Of a stretch of 64,000 nt of DNA, positions 45,280-54,192 are shown in pieces. This DNA is from Mariniblastus fucicola (lineage in GTDB: Bacteria > Planctomycetota > Planctomycetia > Pirellulales > Pirellulaceae), in NCBI RefSeq assembly GCF_008087665.1, contig NZ_CP042912.1:6506841-6570840 (forward strand). Direction: 5' to 3'. Below the pieces are notes generated by a model. The model was not told the origin of the DNA and ran no database searches. It was given only the letters and a program-made list of their open reading frames with translations. The translations under genes were made by a program, and so were the position numbers. Each line of letters opens with the position of its first letter. The first letter of the stretch is position 1.

Positions 45280-46269
45280 ATGATTTCACGACGACACTTC
45301 ATCGGAACCACAGCCGCCGTTGCCGCTGGATCGATCAGCGCTTCCAACACTGCATCGGCCAATGCCGTCGAGACGACGGATCCGGTTCGGCCCGTTGTGA
45401 TTTCAACCTGGCGACACGGACTGGCCGCGAATGAGGCTGCCTGGAACGTTCTTTCCGCTGGCGGTTCCGCGCTCGACGCTGCCGAGCAGGGAGTTCGCGT
45501 CACGGAGTCGGATCCGAAAGTCTCCAGCGTCGGAATTGGTGGCTGGCCCGACGCGTCCGGAGTCGTCACGCTGGACGCATGCATCATGAACGAGAAAGGC
45601 GATTGCGGTTCGGTCGCGGCGATGGAAGAAATTGAAAACCCGATCACCGTTGCCCGAATGGTGATGGAAAAGACGCCGCATGTGATGCTGGTTGGGAAAG
45701 GCGCCCAGATGTTCGCGGTTGAGAACGGCATCCCGAAGAAAAATTTGCTGACGCCGAATGCGAAAGCCCAGTACGAGAAATGGAAGTCGGCACATCCGGA
45801 CGCGATCAAGTCACGCACGATCAATATTGAGAACCACGACACGATCGGTCTGTTGACGTTGGACTCCCAAGGCAACCTTTCCGGCGCCTGCACCACCAGC
45901 GGAATGGCGTGGAAGCTTCCCGGCCGCGTTGGCGATTCTCCGATTATCGGCGCCGGGCTGTACGTGGACAACGAGGTCGGCGGCGCTACCGCAACGGGTG
46001 TTGGCGAGGCTGTGATTCGCGCCTGTGGAAGTTTTCTGGTGGTTGAACTGATGCGTCAGGGCAACTCACCAGAAGACGCTTGCCGCCTGGCGGTCGAACG
46101 AGTGATCTCCCGCTCTCCAGACTGGAAGGAAATTCAGGTCGGCTTCATCGCGGTCAACAAGCAGGGCGAAGTCGGCGGATTCTGCATCCAGCCCGGTTTC
46201 GACTACGCCGTGTACGACAAGGCCGGTGGCAATCGAATGTTCGACGGCAAAAGCCACGTGACCAAATAG
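45280..46269 (+). CDS. Glycosylasparaginase (Ntn hydrolase)
   Basis: 329 residues. Tat-like leader (SRRHFIGTTAAVAAGS), then N4-(beta-N-acetylglucosaminyl)-L-asparaginase features: STWRHGLAANEAAWNVL, ALDAAEQGVRVTE, CIMNEKGDCGSVAAMEEIENPITVARMVME, and the autocleavage/catalytic Thr in HDTIGLLTLD near 188, followed by GDSPIIGAGLYVDNEVGGATATG. Removes the N-linked GlcNAc-Asn stub in the periplasm. Converges on the RNA-repair genes. Confidence 0.94.
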   Translation: MISRRHFIGTTAAVAAGSISASNTASANAVETTDPVRPVVISTWRHGLAANEAAWNVLSAGGSALDAAEQGVRVTESDPKVSSVGIGGWPDASGVVTLDACIMNEKGDCGSVAAMEEIENPITVARMVMEKTPHVMLVGKGAQMFAVENGIPKKNLLTPNAKAQYEKWKSAHPDAIKSRTINIENHDTIGLLTLDSQGNLSGACTTSGMAWKLPGRVGDSPIIGAGLYVDNEVGGATATGVGEAVIRACGSFLVVELMRQGNSPEDACRLAVERVISRSPDWKEIQVGFIAVNKQGEVGGFCIQPGFDYAVYDKAGGNRMFDGKSHVTK

Positions 46270-46280
46270 ATTAGTCGTCG

Positions 46281-47417
46281 CTATTGTCGGTGATCGGTGG
46301 CGACGATTAGCTCATGACACTCAGCCAGCGTCGGCGGATCGAGCTTGCTGATCAAGCGATCGATGACTTTGGCCGGAACCGCATCAATTCCCTCGCGACT
46401 GCGGTTTTGTTCGTAGATTACACCCAGAGGAGGCTCAACATACGCGATCTCAATCCGCGCGTTGTAGCTGGCGCCGAGGTCAATCCAGAGCTGTCGAATC
46501 TGACGCGTGACGTTGGTGGCGCTGACCGCGAAATCGACGCGATCACGTAAAAAATGACGACACATTTCTTTCGCTTTTTGGATGACGACTCCCTGGTTGC
46601 CCTTCGGATCAACTTTCAGATCGCGGCGAATTGAATCAAGCGAAACGACTGGCAAGTCGCCACGATTTTCCTCCAGCCAGTTATCTTTGCCGGCTCCGGG
46701 CAGTCCACTGGTCAGCGTCATGCGACATCGAAAGTCTTCGAACGGCTGGTAGTGAAGATTATCGAGTTGGCTGCGATAATACAGAAACCGGGCGTGATCA
46801 TTGCTGAACTCGTAGTGCGAATCGAAACAGTTCAGCTCTTGTGATTCAAGCTTCCACAATTCGAGAATTTCTTCCGGGTTCCCATTCTCGCTGCTGGTGC
46901 AAATTCGACCTCGTGTATCTGCAAGTGCAAACAGATATAACATTCGATTGCACAGAAACGTCGAAACCCGTATCACGTCATCTGCGGCAGAGCGATTGCT
47001 TCCAAGATACGGTGGTCGACCATGAAACAATACCAGATGACAAACGTGTTCTCGAATTTCAAGCGGACATCCAATTTCCATTAGTTGTCTTCTGGCGATT
47101 CGAGTTCCGATCGCAGCGTGTTTCGGCGAACGAATTCGGCCCGTCGATTCCTCAACGATCGTTGTCGCTGGCTTGCCGGAATCATGAAAGATCGCTGTCA
47201 ACAAAAGCACAATCTGCTCGTGTCGCGGCAAATCGGCGTATTCATCCAGCTGTAACAGTTCATCCAAAACCATGCGCGTATGCGTCCACACATCACCTTC
47301 GGCATGCCACTGCGGATCCTGCTGACAATTCCGCATCGGCGCACACCACGGTTGGGATTCAGCCCATTCGATGATGAGCGAATCTGAGGCCGTCGAGATT
47401 TCCTGCCAGGTTTTCAT
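46281..47417 (-). CDS. HD-Pnk: HD-domain phosphoesterase plus 5'-OH polynucleotide kinase
   Basis: 378 residues in two modules. HD domain about 25-180 (WTHTRMVLDELL, FHDSGKP with His78-Asp79, then ALADTRGR), expected to remove 2',3'-cyclic phosphate ends. P-loop kinase about 230-378 (SGLPGAGKDNWL, Walker A 238-245; SLDSIRRDL), expected to phosphorylate 5'-OH ends. This is the layout of the characterised bacterial HD-Pnk end-healing enzymes (for example from Runella). It lies 6 bp downstream of an RNA ligase gene, giving a healing-plus-sealing cassette. Confidence 0.9.
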   Translation of the reverse strand: MKTWQEISTASDSLIIEWAESQPWCAPMRNCQQDPQWHAEGDVWTHTRMVLDELLQLDEYADLPRHEQIVLLLTAIFHDSGKPATTIVEESTGRIRSPKHAAIGTRIARRQLMEIGCPLEIREHVCHLVLFHGRPPYLGSNRSAADDVIRVSTFLCNRMLYLFALADTRGRICTSSENGNPEEILELWKLESQELNCFDSHYEFSNDHARFLYYRSQLDNLHYQPFEDFRCRMTLTSGLPGAGKDNWLEENRGDLPVVSLDSIRRDLKVDPKGNQGVVIQKAKEMCRHFLRDRVDFAVSATNVTRQIRQLWIDLGASYNARIEIAYVEPPLGVIYEQNRSREGIDAVPAKVIDRLISKLDPPTLAECHELIVATDHRQ

Positions 47418-47423
47418 TCGAGA

Positions 47424-48161
47424 TCACTTCCAGATATCCGCGTTTTCCGTCAACTCGTTCGGGATCATTCGTTCGTACTGCCAGTGCTGGCTCTGTTTGA
47501 TCTTTTCAATGAACTCCGGCCGTACGTATTTGGCTCGCGAAGTGACTTTCGCATCATCTTCGGTGCGGAGGTACAGGCCTTCCACCAAGTCGTCAATTTC
47601 TCCGGTGGTCGGATGCTCAAGAGAGGCGCCAAACGGTGAACTCACGACCAGTTCCAACAATTCGTCAAACGAAAGTTCGCCGCGATGCACCACGGGAACT
47701 GTTTCAATCCCTGTGTCGTGCAGGAGATCCAGTCGAGCTTCAAGAGTCAGAAATTTGTCATCTGATTTGTCGTAGATGTCAAACTCAAAAAAGTAATGCG
47801 GCAATTCCTGATAGTGAATGCAATGCGTCGCGTACATCCACTCGCCGTAGATAATAAACTGCTCGCCGAGCATTTCCTCGAACGTGTTTCGCTTGACGGT
47901 AGCCCACTGTTTAAACAAATCGTACTGCGGGTGCATTCCGGCGGTAATCTCGTGACCGCGGCATTGCAGGACCAGTTCGCCATCGGAAAAGTGCAAACCG
48001 ACATTGGTGCCGTCAAGTTTTTCTTCGACAATCAGCGACGGGTCAGAGAGTATTTTCTCCGTATCGTCGGCACCCAATCTTTTGTCGTCAGACGTACCTG
48101 TTGAGCCAGCGATATGTGGCGTACGAGGGTATTTGACAAAGTCACCGTGGCTGGTGCCCAT
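47424..48161 (-). CDS. ATP-dependent RNA ligase
   Basis: 245-residue nucleotidyltransferase. Motif [12 protein letters not shown] with the AMP-accepting Lys48, motif Ia (CRGHE), motif III/IIIa GEWMYATH and YFFEFDIYD, motif IV EGLYLRT, motif V KYVRPEF. Short, with no extra C-terminal domain beyond [17 protein letters not shown]. It seals RNA 3'-OH/5'-phosphate nicks. Same operon as the HD-Pnk healing enzyme, upstream of it. Such pairs repair tRNA or other RNA breaks made by ribotoxins. Confidence 0.92.
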   Translation of the reverse strand: MGTSHGDFVKYPRTPHIAGSTGTSDDKRLGADDTEKILSDPSLIVEEKLDGTNVGLHFSDGELVLQCRGHEITAGMHPQYDLFKQWATVKRNTFEEMLGEQFIIYGEWMYATHCIHYQELPHYFFEFDIYDKSDDKFLTLEARLDLLHDTGIETVPVVHRGELSFDELLELVVSSPFGASLEHPTTGEIDDLVEGLYLRTEDDAKVTSRAKYVRPEFIEKIKQSQHWQYERMIPNELTENADIWK

Positions 48162-48202
48162 TGGATTTCTCGGATTCGAAAAAATGACAGGCGGTGTGAC
48201 AG

Positions 48203-48913
48203 TTAACGGCCCTCAAGGTTCGCTTTGATTTCGCCAACTTTCTCAGAACAGGTAACTCGACGATGCTGGCCGAATGAAACGTGATCGTTGGATTGGGATT
48301 CTGTCGCCGCGATGCTGGCGCTGGCGTGGACTTCATGGACACCGGTTTGCTCGATCAAATCCACGACATTGGAAGCATTGACGCCGGAGCCAGCCAATAT
48401 TTTGATCGAAGTAGACTGCTGTACCATCTGGCGAATCGTTTCGGCGCCTTCGATCGCAGTTGATCGTTGTCCGGAGGTCAGGACGCGATCGATGCCCAGC
48501 GATTCCAGTTGAGCCAGGGTGCCGAGGACGTCGTTGGCCACGTCGATGGCTCGATGAAACGTGGACTCCAAACCGTCGGCCGCGTCGAGCAATCGTTTGC
48601 AGGCTTCGAGGTCGATGTTGCGATCGGGCGTCAACGCGCCGAATACAATTCCCTGAACTCCGATCGAGCGAGCCTGTTGGACGCTGCCGATCATGGTGCG
48701 TACATCGTCGACGTCGTAGACGAATCCCCCGTCGTGAGGACGGATCATCATCATGCAAGGCATACCGAGTTCGTGGACGCATTGTTCGAGTAGAGAGTTG
48801 GCGGGCGTGGTGCCGCCAACGGCGAGAGCGCTGCAAACTTCGAGGCGATCGGCGCCGCCAGATTTCGCGGCGGTCGCGGAGTTAAACGAGTCGATGCAGA
48901 TTTCAAGAAGCAT
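48203..48913 (-). CDS. cutC: CutC-family protein
   Basis: 236 residues, TIM-barrel: [98 protein letters not shown]. Complete and typical. Named for copper homeostasis in E. coli, but the biochemical role is not settled. Ends 41 bp upstream of the RNA ligase start, same strand. Confidence 0.95.
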   Translation of the reverse strand: MLLEICIDSFNSATAAKSGGADRLEVCSALAVGGTTPANSLLEQCVHELGMPCMMMIRPHDGGFVYDVDDVRTMIGSVQQARSIGVQGIVFGALTPDRNIDLEACKRLLDAADGLESTFHRAIDVANDVLGTLAQLESLGIDRVLTSGQRSTAIEGAETIRQMVQQSTSIKILAGSGVNASNVVDLIEQTGVHEVHASASIAATESQSNDHVSFGQHRRVTCSEKVGEIKANLEGR

Positions 48914-49013
48914 GATGTGGTCGTCGTCGAAGTTTCGGCATGAGCTTCACCGTCTTCCGAATGCAAAAATTCGCGGCAGTAAATGGATAACTTGGCTATT
49001 GGTAAAAAGCGAC

Positions 49014-50270
49014 CTACCAGCTACCGCTCGCACCACCGCCGGACGAGCTACCACCGCCAAAGCCACCACTGAAACCTCCGCCGCTACTGCCGCCGCCGAA
49101 GCCGGATGAACTGCTGGAAGAAGATTTAACAACTCGGGGCGTGTAGTAAGTGTGCCGATCGTAGTAGTCGCAGTTCGCACATTTCTCCTCAACCAAAACC
49201 TTTCCGCCGTGTGAAGTCGTAGCGTGGATCAGCGTGCGGGTGATTTTGGAGCGCGTAGCGTAGCCGCATTTTGGACAAAACGAGTACCGAGTCCAAAACT
49301 TTCCGTAGCGGATTTTGATAACCTCCTCGCAAGTCAAACAGGCCCACACGTCGTAGTCCACACTACCGATACGTTCCTCCAGTCGTTCCGGCGGATCGAG
49401 AAACTCGTCATCCTTGACTTCATCGAGCAACACACGACGATCGTTGCAGACTTCGCAAATCCTCGGTCGATAGCGAATCCAGTAGCGGCCTCCAATGACC
49501 AAACCGAGGCCTCCGACGCCGAGTGCTCCGAGGAACCACGGGATCAGACTTCTGCGGCGCTGATACTTTCGCTGTTGAGCTCGCTTTTCCGCAGCGGACG
49601 GAAGCTCTGGCGGAGCTTTGATATCGGAAACCAACAAGATCCTGGCGGCACAGGCTCGAATGCCTTCGTAGAGGGCACTGCCGGGATCGTTTCTCTGGAA
49701 ATTGGGAACGATCACGTTGTCCATGATCTGTTGGGCCACGCGTTCCTGCTCGGTCGTGTCGATGCCTTTACCTAAAACGATTTCGGCCTGTCGATCCTTG
49801 ATGGCAGCCATCACCAGGATTCCGTTATTGCGGAATGCGCTGCCGACTTGCCAGTGATTGAACAGGTTCATTCCAAAAGTTCGATGATGAACGCCGTTGG
49901 TAGTATCGATCACAACCACCGTCATTTCGCGGCCGACGGTTTGGAAGACTTCCTCACAGACTTCGTTGATGTGGTTTTTTTCTTCTGCGTTGAGCGTGTT
50001 GGTCAGGTCAACGACCCAGCCTTCGGGCCGCGGTGTCGGAATGTTGTACGGCGTGATCTTGCCGACAGGTCGTGCACTGGCGGGACGCGCGTTTTGTTGA
50101 TTGGTCGGAGTCTGCGATTTGGAAGATTTGGATCCATCGACGCGAAATTCGACGCCTCGATTTTCCTGTGCAGAAACACTCGACAGCGGCAGCACGAACG
50201 CGAACGAAAAAGTTAAAGCCAAGAGCAGAAGACGTCCTTGGACAAATTGAATTGGAAACACGTTTTCCAC
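49014..50270 (-). CDS. TPM-domain membrane protein (YgcG-like)
   Basis: 418 residues. Signal peptide (LLLLALTFSFAFVLPLSSVSAQ). TPM domain at about 85-225: VVDLTNTLNAEEKNHINEVCEEVFQTVGREMTVVVIDTT, LFNHWQVGSAFRNNGILVMAAIKDRQAEIVLGKGI. One transmembrane helix near 243-260, then a cysteine-rich region (CEVCNDR, CLTCEEV, CPKCGYATRS, CANCDYYDRH) likely holding two zinc ribbons, and a Ser/Gly-rich tail ending SGSW. Role in the membrane unknown. Confidence 0.88.
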   Translation of the reverse strand: MENVFPIQFVQGRLLLLALTFSFAFVLPLSSVSAQENRGVEFRVDGSKSSKSQTPTNQQNARPASARPVGKITPYNIPTPRPEGWVVDLTNTLNAEEKNHINEVCEEVFQTVGREMTVVVIDTTNGVHHRTFGMNLFNHWQVGSAFRNNGILVMAAIKDRQAEIVLGKGIDTTEQERVAQQIMDNVIVPNFQRNDPGSALYEGIRACAARILLVSDIKAPPELPSAAEKRAQQRKYQRRRSLIPWFLGALGVGGLGLVIGGRYWIRYRPRICEVCNDRRVLLDEVKDDEFLDPPERLEERIGSVDYDVWACLTCEEVIKIRYGKFWTRYSFCPKCGYATRSKITRTLIHATTSHGGKVLVEEKCANCDYYDRHTYYTPRVVKSSSSSSSGFGGGSSGGGFSGGFGGGSSSGGGASGSW

Positions 50271-50390
50271 TTTTGGTGATTTTTGCCGCTGTTGCGAAAA
50301 TTGGTTATACTAAAAAAGAATCGCGAACTAGATTCGATTCCTGCGAAACATTGTAGCGGTATTTAGCTTCGAAATTAAAGGATTGTGAAA

Positions 50391-50768
50391 ATGCGAAACT
50401 CGATTCTCGTATTGATTGCGGCAGTATTTTTGATTGGCAGTGGCTCATCGACTCTTGAGGCACAGCTGCTTTCGCGAAGCGCTATCCGAAGCGGGCCAGC
50501 CCCGACGGTTGCTGTTTCTCCAACGGATACGCTAAATCCAGTCATCTCGGATTCGGTTGGGCAGCTGCCTTCCGTAGCTGCACCAATGTCCTACACATCG
50601 GCGTTGCCCTACGCAAATTCGGCTTCGTACCGCTCGCATACTGGTTGGTATCCGTATGTGATCGCCCGTCCGGCAGACCGTGACTGGATCCGTGAAACTC
50701 CAATCGAATTGCGGCCCAATCGGCCTCTTCACTTTTGGGGCAACAGCCGCAGACGCGTTTGGCGATAG
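50391..50768 (+). CDS. Small exported protein of unknown function
   Basis: 125 residues. Signal peptide (ILVLIAAVFLIGSGSSTLEAQ). The mature part is rich in Ser, Pro and aromatic residues (MSYTSALPYANSASYRSHTGWYPYVI) and ends in a basic RRRVWR. I recognise no family. AAAGGA lies 8 bases before the ATG; an in-frame GTG two codons earlier is a less likely start. Confidence 0.65.
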   Translation: MRNSILVLIAAVFLIGSGSSTLEAQLLSRSAIRSGPAPTVAVSPTDTLNPVISDSVGQLPSVAAPMSYTSALPYANSASYRSHTGWYPYVIARPADRDWIRETPIELRPNRPLHFWGNSRRRVWR

Positions 50769-50834
50769 GTTACTTGGCGCTCAATCGATGATGCCAACGG
50801 ATTGGTCCGCTGAGGAATGTCAAACAATGAGTGT

Positions 50835-52208
50835 CTAGCACTCGATGACGTTGACCGCCAAGCCGCCGCGAGCCGTTTCCTTGTACTTGCTCTGCATGTC
50901 CTTGCCGGTTTCACGCATCGTTTTGATGACCTTGTCCAGAGAGACGAAATGTTTGCCATCGCCACGCATCGCCAACCTCGCGGCGTTGATGGCTTTCACA
51001 GCACCCATGGCGTTGCGTTCGATACACGGAACCTGAACCAGCCCGCCGATCGGGTCGCAGGTTAACCCAAGGTTGTGCTCCATGCCGATCTCGGCCGCAT
51101 TTTCGACTTGAGCAGGAGTTCCGCCAAAGACTTCTGCCAAACCTCCTGCGGCCATCGAGCAAGCCGAACCGACTTCGCCCTGACAGCCGACTTCGGCGCC
51201 TGAAATCGAAGCATTAATCTTGAACAGCGTTCCAATCGCGGCTGCGGTCAACAAAAACCTGACCATGCCATCGTCGTTTGCACCGTGGCAAAACCGACCG
51301 TAGTAATGCATCACCGAAGGGATGATTCCGGCGGCTCCATTGGTTGGCGCCGTGACGACTCGTCCGCCGGCAGCGTTTTCCTCGTTGACCGCCAGTGCCC
51401 ACAGATTCACCCAATCCATTCGGCTGCGCGGGGCTCCCGAGTCGCTGTGTTCGGCGTTGAGTTTTCGATGCATGTGAGCGGCGCGACGTTTGACTTTCAG
51501 CCCGCCGGGCAGGATACCTTCGTTGCGACAACCATTTTCGACGCAGGTTTGCATCGCTGACCAGATCTTCAACAGACCGCTGCGGATTTCCGATTCACTA
51601 CGCCAGGATTTTTCGTTTTCCAGCATGACTGTACTGATGCAGAGGCCTTCGCTTTCGCAAATGGCGAGCAGTTCTGCGCCGCTGGTGAACGGATATTTGA
51701 CCTTCGTTGTATCCGGCACGATCCGATCGGTTCCGTCAGCCTCTTCGTCAACGACAAAGCCGCCTCCGACCGAATAGTAGGTGCGTTCGAGCAGCGTTTG
51801 GCCCGCGGAATCTTTGGCCGTGATCCGCAAACCGTTGGAGTGAAAATCCAGCACAACGCCCGAGAATTGCAGATGCTCTTTGAGATCAAACGCGATCTCG
51901 TGAGTTCCCAGCAAATGAATGTTTCCCGTCGCCGCAACGGATTCAGTGATGCTGTTCAGTTCCTCCGGGTCAACGCTTTCTGGCGCATGCCCCACAAGTC
52001 CGCCAAGCACTGCTTTGTCGCTACCGTGGCCTTTGCCCGTTGCTCCGAGCGAGCCGTAGAGTTGGACGATAACTTCTGAAGTCTGAGAAAGCAGGCTTTC
52101 GGATTCAAGCTGCTGAACGAACCGCAACGCCGCGCGCATGGGCCCAACGGTGTGCGAACTCGAAGGTCCGATGCCGATCGAAAACAGCTCGAAGGTGCTG
52201 ATCGCCAT
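50835..52208 (-). CDS. sdaA: L-serine dehydratase, single-chain iron-sulfur type
   Basis: 457 residues. Beta domain with [23 protein letters not shown] at the start, alpha domain with [38 protein letters not shown] and [22 protein letters not shown]; the three cysteines hold the 4Fe-4S cluster that activates serine. Converts L-serine to pyruvate and ammonia. It starts 2 bp after the CvpA-like gene and is the last of a four-gene operon with two GspE-like genes. Confidence 0.97.
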   Translation of the reverse strand: MAISTFELFSIGIGPSSSHTVGPMRAALRFVQQLESESLLSQTSEVIVQLYGSLGATGKGHGSDKAVLGGLVGHAPESVDPEELNSITESVAATGNIHLLGTHEIAFDLKEHLQFSGVVLDFHSNGLRITAKDSAGQTLLERTYYSVGGGFVVDEEADGTDRIVPDTTKVKYPFTSGAELLAICESEGLCISTVMLENEKSWRSESEIRSGLLKIWSAMQTCVENGCRNEGILPGGLKVKRRAAHMHRKLNAEHSDSGAPRSRMDWVNLWALAVNEENAAGGRVVTAPTNGAAGIIPSVMHYYGRFCHGANDDGMVRFLLTAAAIGTLFKINASISGAEVGCQGEVGSACSMAAGGLAEVFGGTPAQVENAAEIGMEHNLGLTCDPIGGLVQVPCIERNAMGAVKAINAARLAMRGDGKHFVSLDKVIKTMRETGKDMQSKYKETARGGLAVNVIEC

Positions 52209-52210
52209 TC

Positions 52211-52849
52211 TTATTCCCGAAAGCCATCTTTCTCGGCAAGCTTGGCCCGTTTCTCGTGATACTTGTCGATGAATTTTGCGTTCGGATCAAAAACGCGAAC
52301 ATCCAATCCGGCATCATCGGGATGCGTCGACCCGTTGTACTTTCGGACCATGAAATTCTTCTCCGTCGATGCGGACAGAGCCCCGCGAGAGCGGCTTTGG
52401 ATGAAGGCCAGCCACATTCGGTCGGGACCAATTCCCAGCGTCGAGGATTCGACTTCTTTTTGAAAGGCGTCTGGATGCAGCGGAGCCATGTGAAACGAAA
52501 ACAGCGTGAACGCGATAAACACGCACGCAATCCAGATGGAAAATACGCTTCGCCCAATCATCTCGGTCACGATGTCAAACTTCATCTGCCGCGGCGACAG
52601 CGTATCGGTGATCGTTCGACAGAGAATAAACACACCGACGAACAGTATCCACAACGCGATGAAATCAGCCAGCGCGGAATACTGCCTCATCGAGTTCGCC
52701 AGCTCATGGGCAAGCGGCTCGTAGAAACTCGAAGCGATCAACGACGCGATGAAGAAGTTGATCAGCGTGATGAAGTTGCTCCACATTCCGTACCACCACG
52801 TCGAAGCGACGACCAGCAGAAACAGTATGATGACAAATGCGATGATCAT
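52211..52849 (-). CDS. CvpA-like membrane protein
   Basis: 212 residues. Four predicted transmembrane helices in the first 125 ([66 protein letters not shown]), then a soluble polar domain. Layout and the SxxxxxPLAxxL region suit the CvpA family, which in other bacteria relates to envelope integrity or colicin V export. It lies between the degenerate GspE-like gene (3 bp) and sdaA (2 bp). Confidence 0.7.
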   Translation of the reverse strand: MIIAFVIILFLLVVASTWWYGMWSNFITLINFFIASLIASSFYEPLAHELANSMRQYSALADFIALWILFVGVFILCRTITDTLSPRQMKFDIVTEMIGRSVFSIWIACVFIAFTLFSFHMAPLHPDAFQKEVESSTLGIGPDRMWLAFIQSRSRGALSASTEKNFMVRKYNGSTHPDDAGLDVRVFDPNAKFIDKYHEKRAKLAEKDGFRE

Positions 52850-52852
52850 TCT

Positions 52853-54157
52853 TTATGCCTGTAACATTCGTTGCAGTTCTTCGACAGAAGTAATTCCCTG
52901 GGCGATCACAATCGCTGCTTCCTGTTGCAGCGTAATGTGCCCGTTGGCTTTGGCGATCGCCACCAACGCGTTGAACTGTGGATTCTTTGTCGCCGATTCG
53001 CGAATCTGATCGTTGATCTTCAACAGCTCAAAAATTCCCGTTCGACCCTTGTACCCAATTCCGCAACAGGTCGTACAAGGTTCAATTTCGTTTTGCTCTT
53101 CGTCGACCATGCCAGGTTGAAAGACAAACGGACGATACAGCTGTTCGATGCGTCCCTGAGGCAAACCAAGTTTCTGGATCAGTTTTGGATGAGGCTGATA
53201 CGCGACGCGGCAATCTTCGCATAGCTTTCGAACCAGTCGCATGCACAGCACGCCGCTGAGCAGCTGAAGAAGTTCGTGTCGTTTTGGATTCAGAGCCAGC
53301 AATCTGAGCAGCCCATCGATCGCGTTCTTGCCAGGGTTTCGCAAGTAGATCGGAATGTCGTGCAGCGACGATGTGTTCACCAATTGGTCCACCAGCGGCC
53401 CGTCTGTAAGATCTGGAACCGCGAGAACATCCGGTTCCCGAAGCAGCAGTTGCGGCATCGGCGTCATCACCGTTTCGCCCTTGGCGCGGTCAAACGTCTC
53501 CGGGAAAACGTTGATGACTTCCGGCTCTTGAGAATTCACATCTTCAAGAACAAAGAAATCCTTGACCAGTCGATCGCAGGAATCGAGTGCAGCACGCCAC
53601 GCCGAGGTGTAGCCTTCGCCTGGAATCGCGGAAACAAGGAACATGCCCTTGCTGTCCATCTGCATCAATTCCTTGATCTGCGGAATCAGACTTTTGCGGA
53701 TCCCCAAATCGGTCAGATTATCAAGCGGCGGTTTCTTGTAAGACAAATACAGCCCGACTCGTTCACCGGTTTTGTTGCCTTGAGAAACGATTTTGAATTT
53801 TTGCTTCTTCCGCTGATACTCGGTTTCGAATTTTCCTGACTGGCGATTGCGTCGATCGCGAAAGTCCAGACCGGCCAGTTGCTTGAGCACAGCCAACATA
53901 TAGTCGCCCGTTTGGCGGTCCATTGGCTGACCGGGATGCCACAAGCCATCGATTCGAAATCGCAAGTTGACTTGCTGCGGCGTGAAGTCCAGCACCGTCA
54001 GGTCAGCGTCCTTGTGGATGGCTTCCGCGATCACGTTTGTTGCTGGCGGATAGCCCGGAGAATCCTTGACCATCTCGACCGTCTCTTTGCGGTCCTCCGG
54101 CGTGTCACCTGCTGGGGTGAAAACGACGGGGGCAGCTTTTTGATGGTCCTGTTCCAT
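52853..54157 (-). CDS. GspE/PilB-like protein with degenerate Walker A (copy 1)
   Basis: 434 residues. N-terminal and ATPase domains of the secretion ATPase family are readable (VIAEAIHKDADLTVLDF..., LRFRIDGLWHP, DFRDRRNRQSGKF, SQGNKTGERVGLYL), as are the C-terminal zinc Cys motif (CEDCR...CTTCCGIGYKGRTGIFELL). The Walker A, normally GPTGSGKTT, reads AIPGEGYTSA: the Lys and Thr are gone. Walker B-like LLREPDVLAVPDL also lacks the usual catalytic Glu-Arg-Asp. Probably a non-hydrolysing paralogue that acts structurally. Next to copy 2, likely from one ancient duplication. Confidence 0.88.
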   Translation of the reverse strand: MEQDHQKAAPVVFTPAGDTPEDRKETVEMVKDSPGYPPATNVIAEAIHKDADLTVLDFTPQQVNLRFRIDGLWHPGQPMDRQTGDYMLAVLKQLAGLDFRDRRNRQSGKFETEYQRKKQKFKIVSQGNKTGERVGLYLSYKKPPLDNLTDLGIRKSLIPQIKELMQMDSKGMFLVSAIPGEGYTSAWRAALDSCDRLVKDFFVLEDVNSQEPEVINVFPETFDRAKGETVMTPMPQLLLREPDVLAVPDLTDGPLVDQLVNTSSLHDIPIYLRNPGKNAIDGLLRLLALNPKRHELLQLLSGVLCMRLVRKLCEDCRVAYQPHPKLIQKLGLPQGRIEQLYRPFVFQPGMVDEEQNEIEPCTTCCGIGYKGRTGIFELLKINDQIRESATKNPQFNALVAIAKANGHITLQQEAAIVIAQGITSVEELQRMLQA

Positions 54158-54192
54158 AATTAACTTGAGTTCGTTCAGCGTTTGGTTGCGTA

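Noticed and set aside
47701..47712. GTTTCAATCC inside the RNA ligase gene, like the start of the CRISPR repeat
   Set aside because: Only 10 bases match, the following sequence differs, and it lies in a well-explained coding region; chance.
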